Assembly: GCF_007747655.1 (NCBI RefSeq) | Contig: NZ_CP036274.1 | Coordinates: forward strand, 5,456,001-5,520,000 | DNA from: Anatilimnocola aggregata | GTDB taxonomy: Bacteria > Planctomycetota > Planctomycetia > Pirellulales > Pirellulaceae | Reading direction: 5' to 3' | Length of the DNA stretch: 64,000 nt | In this document: one piece after another, positions 26,809 to 36,239 of the stretch | How positions within the stretch are numbered: position 1 is the first letter of the stretch | Layout: every line of letters begins with the position of its first letter | Program-made: the position numbers and the translations under genes | Notes under the pieces: generated by a model | Seen by the model: the letters and a program-made list of their open reading frames with translations, nothing else | What the model was told of the DNA's origin: nothing | Database searches by the model: none

Positions 26809-27747
26809 ATGGACCTTGCAGCTCTTGCCACGAATGACAATCAAACCGCTTACGTGGCCGCGACCGTAGTGTTCGCGGCAACCTTGCCGGCTGCGGTAAT
26901 TCTGCTGCGCTCTTTTCACGCCTTACGCGGGACCACGCTTGTCATTCCCTGGGCTTGGGCGCTCGGCAGTGGCGCGCTCGTCGCAACGACTTGCCTGTTT
27001 GCGGCGCTCACTCCGCCGTCGCTCCGGCCGAGCAGTTTCGCCGCCATCCAATTCGTTGCGGCTTGCGGCACACTCTGCCCGCTAGTCGCGCTGATTGGTG
27101 CCAAACGTCCGCAGCACAGCGCCTGGAGTTTTGTCGTGCTGTCGCTGTGGGGTGTGCTGGCACTGCCGGCGGCTGAGGTTATCTTTTTGCAGCCCGGCCA
27201 ACGCTTAGAAATCAACGCCTTCCGCAGCTGGTTCCTGGTCGGGCTGTTGTTTGCCGAAGTCATTAATTTTGTCGCCACGCGCTACACCATTGCCACCTTG
27301 CTGCTCGTTAGCGGGCAAGCGATTTGGTTACTCGATTACTTGCCACTCATTTCACGAACTCTTTTGCCCGTCTGGCTCATCGCGCAGCCGGAAATCGCGG
27401 GACTCGCACTGGTTGCTTGTTCAATCGTCGCTGCCTGGCTGGCGGCGAGTCGTCAGCCGGTGGGTGGCGCGTACGATCGACTGTGGTTCGACTTCCGCGA
27501 CTCATTTGGGCTCTTCTGGGCGCTGCGATTAAGCGAACGCGTCAGTGCCGTAGCGCTGCAAGAGAACTGGAACTTCGATCTGGGCTGGAATGGCTTTCGC
27601 ACCAAGACCGACTTCGCGCCGCTCGGCGAACTTCCCACGGAGATCGATCGCCCGTTGCAGCACAACTTGCAAGGACTGTTGCGGCGATTCGTCTCGCCCG
27701 AGTGGATCGCCGCCCGCTTGAATCGATCTACTACAGCAAAGGAATGA
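26809..27747 (+). CDS. Multi-pass membrane protein of unknown function
   Basis: A 312-residue protein with about seven hydrophobic segments in the first 210 residues (for example TVVFAATLPAAVILLRSF, FVVLSLWGVLALPAAEVIFL, IAGLALVACSIVAAWLAAS) and a soluble C-terminal part of about 90 residues (DRLWFDFRDSFGLFWALRLS and QHNLQGLLRRFVSPEWIAARL). I do not recognise the family. It is followed by the SDR gene after one base, so the two are cotranscribed. ATG 26809 is chosen because it begins just before the first membrane segment; the frame continues upstream to 26734 without support. Confidence 0.75.
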   Translation: MDLAALATNDNQTAYVAATVVFAATLPAAVILLRSFHALRGTTLVIPWAWALGSGALVATTCLFAALTPPSLRPSSFAAIQFVAACGTLCPLVALIGAKRPQHSAWSFVVLSLWGVLALPAAEVIFLQPGQRLEINAFRSWFLVGLLFAEVINFVATRYTIATLLLVSGQAIWLLDYLPLISRTLLPVWLIAQPEIAGLALVACSIVAAWLAASRQPVGGAYDRLWFDFRDSFGLFWALRLSERVSAVALQENWNFDLGWNGFRTKTDFAPLGELPTEIDRPLQHNLQGLLRRFVSPEWIAARLNRSTTAKE

Positions 27748-27748
27748 T

Positions 27749-28438
27749 ATGGCTCCTGCTCGTCGCATTGTGCTCACCGGTGCTACTCGCGGACTTGGTC
27801 GCGCGCTGGCGGACAAGTTTATTGCCGCGGGGCATACGGTTATCGGTTGCGGCCGCTCGGAGGGGGAGATCACGAAACTACAACAGCAGTTTGGTTCGCC
27901 TCATCGCTTCGACGTGCTCGATGTGAGCAGCGAACCGGACGTCCGCCGTTGGGCCGAAAGCGTACTGGCGAATAGTGACGCGCCCGACCTGCTAATCAAC
28001 AACGCGGCGACCATCAATCCCAATGCACCACTGTGGGAAGTGGAGCCCGCCGATTTTGACCGCGTGATCGATGTCAACATCAATGGAGTCTTCTACGTGC
28101 TGCGGCATTTGGTCCCCGCCATGGTGCAGCAGCGCAAGGGGGTCATTGTGAACCTCAGCTCGGGTTGGGGAAGATCGACATCGCCCGATGTGGCAACGTA
28201 CTGTGCGACCAAGTACGCCATCGAAGGCCTCACGCTGGCGCTGGCCCAGGAACTGCCGCGCGGCATGGCTGCGGTGCCGCTCAATCCGGGTGTGATCAAT
28301 ACCGAACTGCTGCGAAGCTGTTTTGGTGGCTCGGCAGGCAGTTATCCCACACCGCACGAATGGGCCCGTCAGGCCGCGCCGTATATCCTGGCCCTCGGCC
28401 CGCGCGATAACGGTCAGTCCCGCACCGTGCCCGGCTGA
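27749..28438 (+). CDS. Short-chain dehydrogenase/reductase
   Basis: A 229-residue NAD(P)-dependent oxidoreductase of the classical SDR family. The nucleotide-binding motif TGATRGLG is at residues 10-17, followed by NNAA (strand 4), the catalytic serine in VNLSSGWG and the pair YCATK. The substrate is not predictable. AAAGGA precedes the ATG and overlaps the end of the membrane protein gene. The tail is short, ending at GPRDNGQSRTVPG. Confidence 0.92.
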   Translation: MAPARRIVLTGATRGLGRALADKFIAAGHTVIGCGRSEGEITKLQQQFGSPHRFDVLDVSSEPDVRRWAESVLANSDAPDLLINNAATINPNAPLWEVEPADFDRVIDVNINGVFYVLRHLVPAMVQQRKGVIVNLSSGWGRSTSPDVATYCATKYAIEGLTLALAQELPRGMAAVPLNPGVINTELLRSCFGGSAGSYPTPHEWARQAAPYILALGPRDNGQSRTVPG

Positions 28439-28567
28439 TTCGCCAAGGGCCAGTTTGCCAAAAGATGTAAATAGCCGCTGGGCAACTTCCTCCGACCGCT
28501 GCACGAGCCGCGCGAAGTGGTTATGATAAGCGACGAATGAATTCCGTCCCCCTTGTTGAGGGCTACC

Positions 28568-29614
28568 ATGTTTCTACTCGCTCAAGAAGAATTTCCCTGG
28601 GGTGCAGCCGCGGCACTCGTCGGCCTCGCCGTCGTGGCGGTCATCTTGCTGGTGATTGTCGCTATTTTCGCGAACTTCTTCCGCCTGTGGATTCAGTCGT
28701 TCCTGACCGGTGCCGGCATTTCGCTACTCGACTTGATCGGTATGACGTTCCGCAAGGTGAATAAAGACGTCATCGTCAAATCAAAAATCATGTGCGTACA
28801 GGCCGGCCTGCCCGATGAAATCTCGGGCAAGGCGCTCGAAGCCCATTATCTTTCCGGCGGCAACGTTCCTCTCGTCATTCGCGCACTCATTGCCGCCAAC
28901 AAAGCCAAGATCATTCGCCTCAGCTATCGCGAAGCAACTGCCATCGACTTGGCTGGCCGCAATGTGCTGGAAGCTGTCCAGACCAGCGTCTATCCCAAGG
29001 TCATCGATTGCCCAGCTAAAGGTTCCGGCAAAGAGTTTTTGGAAGCGGTTGCCGCCAACGGCATTCAGTTGCGGGTGCGAGCACGCGTGACGGTGCGGGC
29101 CAACCTGCAACAGCTGATTGGTGGTGCCACCGAAGAAACGATCATCGCCCGCGTGGGCGAGGGGATCGTGTCCGCCATCGGCTCGGCCGAAGATCACATG
29201 GAAGTGCTTGAAAACCCCGACCGGATTTCGAAAGCCGTGCTCGCCCGTCGGCTCGATTCGCAAACGGCGTTTGAGATTGTCTCCGTCGATATCGCCGATA
29301 TCGACGTCGGCGAAAACATTGGTGCCCGCGTGCGGGCTGACCAGGCCGAAGCCGATACGCGTGTGGCCCGGGCCCGGGCCGAAGGTCGTCGGGCAATGGC
29401 CGTTGCCGCCGAGCAGGAACAGATCGCGCGGATTGAAGAATCGCGCGCCAAGCTTGTGCAAGCCGAAGCGGAAGTTCCCAAGGCCATGGCTGCGGCCTTC
29501 AACTCCGGCAAACTCGGCATTCTCGAATATTACAAGATGCGAAACCTGGTCGCCGATACCGATATGCGACGGGGCATTGCCACTTCCAGTGGTTTGGCCG
29601 GCAAGACGGGGTAG
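28568..29614 (+). CDS. floA: Flotillin-like protein FloA
   Basis: A 348-residue membrane-associated scaffold protein of the FloA/YqfA family, organising functional membrane microdomains. An N-terminal membrane hairpin ([20 protein letters not shown], about 13-32) is followed by the SPFH-like domain ([57 protein letters not shown]) and a coiled coil rich in Ala-Glu-Arg ([18 protein letters not shown]). The ATG at 28568 follows GAGGG; an in-frame TTG at 28553 is less likely. A nine-base gap to the next gene points to an operon. Confidence 0.95.
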   Translation: MFLLAQEEFPWGAAAALVGLAVVAVILLVIVAIFANFFRLWIQSFLTGAGISLLDLIGMTFRKVNKDVIVKSKIMCVQAGLPDEISGKALEAHYLSGGNVPLVIRALIAANKAKIIRLSYREATAIDLAGRNVLEAVQTSVYPKVIDCPAKGSGKEFLEAVAANGIQLRVRARVTVRANLQQLIGGATEETIIARVGEGIVSAIGSAEDHMEVLENPDRISKAVLARRLDSQTAFEIVSVDIADIDVGENIGARVRADQAEADTRVARARAEGRRAMAVAAEQEQIARIEESRAKLVQAEAEVPKAMAAAFNSGKLGILEYYKMRNLVADTDMRRGIATSSGLAGKTG

Positions 29615-29623
29615 GGGTGAACC

Positions 29624-30133
29624 ATGCGTGACGAAGTAGAAGAATTTCTTCGCCGGGCTGCCCAGCGCCGGGCGCAGGCCGAAGCCAAGCGTCGCGGCGA
29701 ATTGCAGCAAGCTGCGCAGCCCCAACAACCTCGTCCTGCGCCCATCGATCGCGCGCCGCTTCGAACCCAACAGTCGGCCATTGAACTCGAACCAGTGGTC
29801 GAAATCATCGAGGCCGAAGAGGCACCGACGCAAGACCGATTCTCAGCTTCGGTTCAGAAGAATATGCGAGGCTCGGCCGAAATTTCGCGGCATGCCAGCA
29901 ACCTTGGTGCTGAGGTCGATCTGGCCGACGACAAACTCGAAGCCCGCCTGCATCAAACGTTCGATCACAAACTGGGTGCATTGAAAGATACGACAACTGC
30001 AGCCAAAGTAATCGTCGCCGGCGGCACAGCGGGGGCGTTTAGCGTGACGGAGATGCTTGCCAGTCCGCAAAACATTCGCAATGCAATCATCTTGAACGAA
30101 ATCTTTGCCCGGCCCGAACACCGCTGGGAATAG
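29624..30133 (+). CDS. Hypothetical protein downstream of floA
   Basis: A 169-residue soluble protein. The N-terminus is charged and helical (MRDEVEEFLRRAAQRRAQAE), then a Pro/Gln-rich linker, then a domain with SAEISRHASNLGAEVDLADD and, at the end, VIVAGGTAGAFSVTEMLASP and RNAIILNEIFARPEHRW. I do not recognise the family. An AGGGG ribosome site and nine bases of spacing couple it to floA, so it may act with the flotillin. Confidence 0.8.
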   Translation: MRDEVEEFLRRAAQRRAQAEAKRRGELQQAAQPQQPRPAPIDRAPLRTQQSAIELEPVVEIIEAEEAPTQDRFSASVQKNMRGSAEISRHASNLGAEVDLADDKLEARLHQTFDHKLGALKDTTTAAKVIVAGGTAGAFSVTEMLASPQNIRNAIILNEIFARPEHRWE

Positions 30134-30179
30134 CGTCTTCATTCCACAACATTGAGTCCTCGCGCAGGAGAGTTTTCTT

Positions 30180-31097
30180 ATGGCAGTTTCGCGTATTGTT
30201 CCCGGGCAAACCCGGTTGGGCTGGATCGGCACCGGCGTGATGGGTTCGAGCATGTGCTCGCATCTGATCGCCCGCGGTTTTCAAATGACCGTTTCGACCC
30301 GTTCGCGCAGCAAAGCTCAGCCGCTGCTCGACCGCGGCGCGACCTGGGCGAGTACTCCCCGCGATGTCGCCGCCCGCAGCGACGTGGTCTTTGCCATTGT
30401 CGGTTTTCCTCGCGATGTGCGGGAAGTGTTTCTGGGGACCGAAGGGGCGCTCGCCGGTTCGAAGCCCGGGAACATTCTCGTCGATATGACCACGAGCGAA
30501 CCTTCGCTGGCCGTCGAGATTTATGACGCGGCCAAAGCCCGCGGGTGTTACTCTGTCGACGCACCGGTTTCGGGCGGCGATGTTGGTGCCAAGGAAGCTC
30601 GGCTGTCGATCATGATTGGTGGCGATCGCGACGTGGTCGAGGCGCTGCATCCTTGCTGGGAAACGATGGGCAAGACCATCATTCACCAAGGTGCTGCCGG
30701 TGCTGGTCAACACACCAAGGCCGTCAATCAAACGTTGATCGCCTCGAACATGGTCGGCGTTTGCGAAGCGCTCCTCTACGCGTACAAAGCGGGGCTCGAT
30801 CTCAACACCGTGCTGCAATCGGTCGCTCCGGGAGCAGCGGGAAGTTGGTCGTTGTCGAATCTGGGACCGCGGATCATTGCCAACAATTTCGACCCCGGCT
30901 TCTTTGTCGAACACTTCATCAAAGACATGGGCATCGCCCTCGACGAAGCCAATCGCATGGGGCTCGCCTTGCCCGGTCTGGCACTCGCGCGGCAATTGTA
31001 TGTGGCGCTCAAGGCGCAAGGTCACGGCCGCGATGGCACGCATGCTTTGATGCTCGCGCTCGGCCAACTCAGCGGCGTCGAATGGCGTCGGCGATAG
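30180..31097 (+). CDS. NAD-dependent beta-hydroxyacid dehydrogenase
   Basis: A 305-residue oxidoreductase of the 3-hydroxyisobutyrate/tartronate-semialdehyde reductase family. The Rossmann motif GWIGTGVMG is at residues 14-22, the substrate-binding signature [11 protein letters not shown] follows, and the catalytic lysine is Lys180 in [11 protein letters not shown]. The C-terminal all-helical domain has [18 protein letters not shown]. The exact substrate cannot be told. AGGAG lies nine bases before the start. Placed 46 bases after the floA operon on the same strand. Confidence 0.92.
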   Translation: MAVSRIVPGQTRLGWIGTGVMGSSMCSHLIARGFQMTVSTRSRSKAQPLLDRGATWASTPRDVAARSDVVFAIVGFPRDVREVFLGTEGALAGSKPGNILVDMTTSEPSLAVEIYDAAKARGCYSVDAPVSGGDVGAKEARLSIMIGGDRDVVEALHPCWETMGKTIIHQGAAGAGQHTKAVNQTLIASNMVGVCEALLYAYKAGLDLNTVLQSVAPGAAGSWSLSNLGPRIIANNFDPGFFVEHFIKDMGIALDEANRMGLALPGLALARQLYVALKAQGHGRDGTHALMLALGQLSGVEWRRR

Positions 31098-31179
31098 GCA
31101 CCTGGCAATCCAATGCTTGCCGCGGCGATCCCATCGTTTTTGCCGCGGCAATTGTCCCCTCTCCAGGGAAAGCTCTGTC

Positions 31180-32100
31180 ATGTCCCGTACACTCACGCTG
31201 CTCACGCTCCTTGTATTTTTCAGTTCGGTCAGCAGCGCGGAGCCTGCTGCCAAGCCCGAAGTCGTGACCAATACACTCGGCATGAAGCTGGTGAAGATTG
31301 CAGCGGGCGAATTCACAATGGGTTCGCCAGAGTCTGAAGAGGGGCACACCGATGTGGAGGTGCAACGAAAGGTGCGAATCACCAGGCCGTTCTACCTCGG
31401 TCAGCATGAAGTAACGGTGGGCCAGTTTCGCAAGTTTGTGACGGAAACGGGCTATCGCACGACTCTCGAGCGTGAAGAGAAGCCCGGCTTCGGCTTCGAC
31501 GCAGAACTTGGCGCAATCGAGATTCTCCCCAAGTTCACGTGGAAGAATACGGGCTTTGGCACCGACGAACACCCTGTTGTGAACCTCAGCTGGGACGATG
31601 CGCAGGCCTTCTGCAAATGGCTCAGCGAGAAGGAAAAGCAGACTTATCAGTTGCCGACCGAAGCGCAGTGGGAATATGCTTGCCGCGCAGGAACCAAAAC
31701 ACGTTACTCCACGGGGGAGTCCGAAGAATCGCTACTCGGCTTTGCGAACCTATCGGACGCAGCCTTTCAAGCTAAGTACGCGAACGCAACTTGGAGCGGC
31801 GAGTGGAATGACGGTCATGCGTTTTCGGCACCGGTCGGCAGCTTGAAGCCCAATGCTTGGGGTCTGTACGACATGCACGGCAATGCCTGGGAGTGGTGCA
31901 GCGACTGGTATGCCAGCGACTATCACAAGGTTTCACCTGTGGACGACCCCGCCGGTCCTAAGACGGGCGAGAAACACATTGTTCGTGGCGGTGCATTTAC
32001 TAATCGCCTCCGTTTCGTTCGCTCGGCCGATCGGAACGCCAACAAGCCCGGCTATCGCTATAACTTCACGGGCTTTCGAGTTGTCAAAGTGATGGAGTAG
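31180..32100 (+). CDS. Secreted SUMF1/FGE-domain protein without catalytic Cys pair
   Basis: A 306-residue exported protein (signal MSRTLTLLTLLVFFSSVSSA) with a single SUMF1 domain: GMKLVKIAAGEFTMGSPES, YLGQHEVTVGQFRKFV, HPVVNLSWDDAQAFCKWLSE, LPTEAQWEYACRAGT, GLYDMHGNAWEWCSDWY. In true formylglycine-generating enzymes two cysteines lie near the C-terminal RGG block; here it reads RGGAFTNRLRFVRSADR, without cysteine. It is therefore unlikely to modify the nearby sulfatases and may have a binding or another role. The ATG at 31180 follows AGGGAAAG. Convergent with the M1 aminopeptidase gene. Confidence 0.88.
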   Translation: MSRTLTLLTLLVFFSSVSSAEPAAKPEVVTNTLGMKLVKIAAGEFTMGSPESEEGHTDVEVQRKVRITRPFYLGQHEVTVGQFRKFVTETGYRTTLEREEKPGFGFDAELGAIEILPKFTWKNTGFGTDEHPVVNLSWDDAQAFCKWLSEKEKQTYQLPTEAQWEYACRAGTKTRYSTGESEESLLGFANLSDAAFQAKYANATWSGEWNDGHAFSAPVGSLKPNAWGLYDMHGNAWEWCSDWYASDYHKVSPVDDPAGPKTGEKHIVRGGAFTNRLRFVRSADRNANKPGYRYNFTGFRVVKVME

Positions 32101-32123
32101 TTGCTCGCTGCAGACAGGCCCGA

Positions 32124-34688
32124 TTACTTCTTCTCTTCCAACTTCTTCAGCCGTTCTTCCAATTGCAGGTTTTGTTTCCGCAGACGCTCGACTTCTTTCA
32201 ACAGAGCTTCGGTTCCCTGCTGCTTCTCGCGAATCTTGGCAATCGATTCGTCGATCGAGCGGATCATCCGCGGCATGACCTCCTGACCGCGGCGCGCTTC
32301 GAGCGTGGCGATGGAAGTGGCATCGGCCACTTGAGTGACGGCTTCCAGAGCCGAGCGGCGAACATTTTGCCGCTTGTTGCCCAGTTGATCGTGCAACAAC
32401 TTGAGCGTGGCAGCATCGCCAGACTTGAGGCGGGCGAGCGCTCCGATGATCGCCACGCGCCGCTCAGGTGCCGTCGTCGTTTCGAGCATCTTGGTCAATG
32501 AATCCGCCACCGTCGTATCGCCCTGCGCCGCCAGGGCTTCGACCGCGGCCTTCAGGATCACTTCGCGATGGCTGGGCTGCTCGCAAGCTTTCAGGAGCAA
32601 TTCGCGACTGCCGCTCTTGTCGATGGCGGCCAGCGATTTCAAGGCTTCGGCAACTGCGTAGTACGACTGATCGCTGTCGATAGCCTTGCGAAGTGCTGTC
32701 TTCGAATCATCATGTGAGAACTTCGCCAGCGCTTGCAGGGCTTCGCGGCGAACGAACGACTTTTCATCGCTGCACGCTTGAATCAACTTGGCGCGGGTCG
32801 CGTCGCCCGGAAATTTCTTCAGCCCTTTCACTGCTTCTTGCCGCACTGCCCAAAACTTATCGTCTGTAGTGGCTGCCGAAAGCCCAGCCTGAGCATCTTT
32901 GTCTTCTTCCATGGCGGCGAGTGCTCTTACCGCCTGCACACGGCACATCAGGTATTCGCTATTCGTCAATTGATCGAGGAGTTCGTCTTTTCCTTTTTCC
33001 GCCGTCAGTTTTTTCAGGATCCAGTCGCGCGGATCGAAGCAGACTCGCGTGGGCCGCTCGGGCGAATCGAAGTGAAAGGTCTCTTCGGCTTTGCTGAGCG
33101 TAACTCGGCGAATGCGCGAGGCCTGGCCGCTGGCAATTTCAATTTCGGCAGATGTGCGAAAGAGAGGCGTGATCTCGTCGACCTTTTGCGTCTGCTTGAT
33201 CGTGATGCGAACCTGCTTGGCGGCTGCGTCGTAGTCCCAAGAGACGTTGAACTCAGGATGTCCTCCCTTGTAGGCCCATTGATCGAAGAACCAGTTCATT
33301 CCCTGGCCGGTGGCTTCTTCCACGGCAATGCGCAGGTCTGCAGTCTCGACGGTGCGAAACTGATTGACCTCGCAATAACGGCGAATGGCCTTCCAAAACA
33401 TTTCGTCTCCCAACTCGAACCGCAACATGTGCAACACGCGGCCCCCCTTGGGATAGGAGTGTCCATCGAACATGTTCTCCGGTGAGTTGTAGCGGTAGTT
33501 GACGATCGAGCGGCGATAGCGCGCATCTTCGTTTTGATAGTTGGCTGCTTCTTCGGCCCGTTGCCAGGTCGCCTCGTCCCCACCTTTATCGTGCTCGGTC
33601 CAGAGCGTGGCGAAGTACGTGGCAAAACTCTCGTTTAACCAGAGTTCGCCCCAGTCCTTACAAGTGAGCAGATCGCCCCACCACTGGTGGGCCAGTTCGT
33701 GGGCAACGAGGTTGTCGCTCGAAACATCCAGGTGCGCCCGCGCGTCGTGCAACGTATCGAGATTGAGCGTGGTAGCGGAAGTATGCTCCATGCCGCCCCA
33801 AGCGTACTCGTCGACGCAAATCTGGGCATACTTCGGCCAAGGATAGCGATAGCCAATTTTCTGGGTGAAGTACTTCAGCATAGCGGGCGTTTTTTCAAAG
33901 CTCCGTTTCGCATCCGGCAGCCTGCCGCGCGGCACGTACGAAACAACGGGAATGCCGTCCCAGGTTTCTTCCAGCGTTTCGAATTCACCAGCTACGACCG
34001 ACATCAGATACGGCACGTGCGAACGAGCTTGAGTCCAGTGCCAGGTCGTTTGTTCGCCAGCGACAGGTGTCTTGCTGGTCAGTGTGCCATTCGAGAGGAC
34101 GACGTACTTGCTGGGAACAGTCGCGATGATCTCGCTAGTGATGCGATCGCCAGGGGCATCGATGCAAGGAAGCCAATACCGGGCATATTCAGGTTCGCAC
34201 TGCGTCCAGACCATCCGCAGGTGAGCTTCTTCACTTTGATCGGGTTCGACGAAATGGACGCCATGCTTCGGCCGCGTGATCGAGTAATCGATCTCCAGCG
34301 TGAGCGCGGTCCCGGCGGGGCATTCTTCCGGCAAGTCGATCGTCAGCTGGTGGTTTTTGTGCGTGTGCTTGAGTCTAACGGGTGCTTGCGACTCGGTGCC
34401 GCTGCGGCTGAGCAGCATCACATTGCCGATTTTCATATCGGCCGCATCGAGCTGAATGCTGCTCGTGGGGCGAAAGAGTTCGAGTTGGTGTCGGGCTTTA
34501 CCGTTGACCGCCTGCTTGTCGAAGTCGAACTTCAACTCCAGCCGGATGTGCTGCTGATCGACGTCGCGCGAACGGAGCGACTTCGGCGGCGCTGTGAATG
34601 GCCCCGGTCGAGCTTGTCCATAAGCCAGCGAGTAATCCGCTAGCAACAGTCCCGCGATGAGAAGTAAGCCCTGAATTGAATGCCGCAT
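32124..34688 (-). CDS. M1 family aminopeptidase with HEAT repeats and coiled coil
   Basis: An 854-residue exported zinc aminopeptidase. After a signal peptide (about 1-25) come the N-terminal beta domain, the substrate-binding loop GGMEHTSA (298-305, a variant of GAMEN), and the zinc site H330-E-L-A-H334 with E353 in LNESFATYF. Residues from about 590 to 810 form HEAT-like repeats (SFVRREALQALAKF, RQNVRRSALEAVTQVAD). The last 45 residues are a charged coiled coil (ALLKEVERLRKQNLQLEERL). The fusion is larger than ordinary M1 enzymes and probably tethers the peptidase to partners. It is divergent from the outer-membrane protein gene. Confidence 0.92.
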   Translation of the reverse strand: MRHSIQGLLLIAGLLLADYSLAYGQARPGPFTAPPKSLRSRDVDQQHIRLELKFDFDKQAVNGKARHQLELFRPTSSIQLDAADMKIGNVMLLSRSGTESQAPVRLKHTHKNHQLTIDLPEECPAGTALTLEIDYSITRPKHGVHFVEPDQSEEAHLRMVWTQCEPEYARYWLPCIDAPGDRITSEIIATVPSKYVVLSNGTLTSKTPVAGEQTTWHWTQARSHVPYLMSVVAGEFETLEETWDGIPVVSYVPRGRLPDAKRSFEKTPAMLKYFTQKIGYRYPWPKYAQICVDEYAWGGMEHTSATTLNLDTLHDARAHLDVSSDNLVAHELAHQWWGDLLTCKDWGELWLNESFATYFATLWTEHDKGGDEATWQRAEEAANYQNEDARYRRSIVNYRYNSPENMFDGHSYPKGGRVLHMLRFELGDEMFWKAIRRYCEVNQFRTVETADLRIAVEEATGQGMNWFFDQWAYKGGHPEFNVSWDYDAAAKQVRITIKQTQKVDEITPLFRTSAEIEIASGQASRIRRVTLSKAEETFHFDSPERPTRVCFDPRDWILKKLTAEKGKDELLDQLTNSEYLMCRVQAVRALAAMEEDKDAQAGLSAATTDDKFWAVRQEAVKGLKKFPGDATRAKLIQACSDEKSFVRREALQALAKFSHDDSKTALRKAIDSDQSYYAVAEALKSLAAIDKSGSRELLLKACEQPSHREVILKAAVEALAAQGDTTVADSLTKMLETTTAPERRVAIIGALARLKSGDAATLKLLHDQLGNKRQNVRRSALEAVTQVADATSIATLEARRGQEVMPRMIRSIDESIAKIREKQQGTEALLKEVERLRKQNLQLEERLKKLEEKK

Positions 34689-34908
34689 AAGTGTATCGAT
34701 CTTCGTTCACAAGCAGGTGGGAATTCACGCTTCACGAGGTATCTACCAGCCTAAATGGCGACTCGCTCGCTTGATAGCAGGCCGCTCGTCGGTTTTTCGG
34801 TCCGCGAACTTGAGGAAATCGGCTGCTGATCTTGACGATTTTGACAGGCACTGATATTTCCCCGCTTGCTTCTCAGAGTTTTCGGTCTCTCCAGGATTGC
34901 CGCTCACA

Positions 34909-36171
34909 GTGCCACGTTTGGCTCTTACCATCGTCGTTTGCCTTGCGGCGTTTTTCGCCGCGCGGTCTGCGCATGCGCAAGGCTCCGTGCAATTCCCTCG
35001 CGGCGGCATGCTGCCGAGCAGCAATTTTCCCACCGCCCCAACGATCAGTGTGCCTCCATCCAGTTACGGCGCGGTCCCTAGCTTTCCCACCGGTCCCACT
35101 GCTGGCCCAAGTCCCTATGGCACCGCCATTGGTACGACTCCACCGGGTACGTTTGGTCCACCCCTGGCGTTCGATCCTTACTCGCCCAACGGTCAAGCCG
35201 CGGCGCAGTTCTGGGGAGGTTCTCAGCCTCCCGCGTTTCCGAATTCTGCTTTGCCGCCCAACGGGGCTGCCGCTCCTTATGGCTCGCAATGGGCACCTCC
35301 CGTGGCCAATCAGCCGCAGGGGCAGTACCTGTTTCCTAATGGCTTCAACGATCCCAACGGCGGAACAGCTAACCTGTACGAAAGCCTGCGCCTGGTGCAC
35401 GACGTCCGCTTTCGGCAAACCTATCTGGCCGGCGGCGACGACGGCAATGACCTGGGAATCACCGATTCGGAAGTCAGCGTGTCGTTCGCCTTTCCGAACT
35501 TTTTGACGACGGGCCAGCCGCTGTTCATCACGCCCGCATTTGCCATTCACTGCTGGGATGGACCGAAAGACGGCATTCACAACCTGCCCGGTTCCGCTTA
35601 CAGCGCGTATCTCGATTTTCAGTATGCGACCGACCCGAATTTGCAAATCGGTGCCGAGCTGGGCTTTCGCGCGGGCGTCTATACCGACTTCGAAACCCTC
35701 ACGAGCGATAGTTTGCGGTTTCAAGGTCTCGCCTTGGGGCTGGTGCGATTGACGCCAACCATGACGGCCAAGCTGGGAGTGATGTACATCGATCGCAACG
35801 ACATCAAACTGTTGCCGGCCGGTGGTCTGCTTTGGCAGCCGAATCCGCAGTTGCGGGTGGATCTGTTTTTCCCGCAGCCGCGCATTTCGCAATACATTTC
35901 GACCGTCGGCACTTACGAAGTCTGGTGGTACCTGGCGGGCGAATACGGCGGTGGTGCTTGGACGGTGCAGCCAATCTCGGGTGACCCCGTAAATCGAATC
36001 GATATCAACGACATGCGAGCTTCGTTTGGACTCGAATGGAGCAGCCCACGTGGCTTGAACGGCTTCGCCGAAATCGGCTACGTCTTCGAACGCGAACTCA
36101 TGTATGTAGAACTGAATCAAACACTCGATCTGTCCGACACTTGGATGGCCCGGGCTGGCTTCTCGTTCTAA
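34909..36171 (+). CDS. Outer-membrane beta-barrel protein (DUF6268-like), copy 1
   Basis: A roughly 420-residue exported protein. A signal peptide (VPRLALTIVVCLAAFFAARSAHAQ) is followed by a long Pro/Gly/Ser-rich region and then a beta-barrel-like domain with LFITPAFAIHCWDGP, YIDRNDIKLLPAGGLLWQP and GYVFERELMYVEL, ending in an aromatic residue as outer-membrane barrels do (AGFSF). No ATG precedes the signal peptide; GTG 34909 is chosen since TTG 34897 has AGGA touching it, which is too close. It is a paralogue of the next gene. I believe the family is DUF6268, but this is from memory. Confidence 0.78.
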   Translation: MPRLALTIVVCLAAFFAARSAHAQGSVQFPRGGMLPSSNFPTAPTISVPPSSYGAVPSFPTGPTAGPSPYGTAIGTTPPGTFGPPLAFDPYSPNGQAAAQFWGGSQPPAFPNSALPPNGAAAPYGSQWAPPVANQPQGQYLFPNGFNDPNGGTANLYESLRLVHDVRFRQTYLAGGDDGNDLGITDSEVSVSFAFPNFLTTGQPLFITPAFAIHCWDGPKDGIHNLPGSAYSAYLDFQYATDPNLQIGAELGFRAGVYTDFETLTSDSLRFQGLALGLVRLTPTMTAKLGVMYIDRNDIKLLPAGGLLWQPNPQLRVDLFFPQPRISQYISTVGTYEVWWYLAGEYGGGAWTVQPISGDPVNRIDINDMRASFGLEWSSPRGLNGFAEIGYVFERELMYVELNQTLDLSDTWMARAGFSF

Positions 36172-36239
36172 GGCCTGAGACCAGGCTTGATTCGTCCGCA
36201 CCTAACCTTCCTGCCGTATGCAGAAAACCGATCAACCGC

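Noticed and set aside
30087-31382. 431-residue open frame on the minus strand
   Set aside because: Antisense of the dehydrogenase gene, which has a complete Rossmann motif and catalytic lysine.
34873-36201. 442-residue open frame on the minus strand
   Set aside because: Antisense of the first outer-membrane barrel gene, whose signal peptide and paralogy make the plus strand the coding one.
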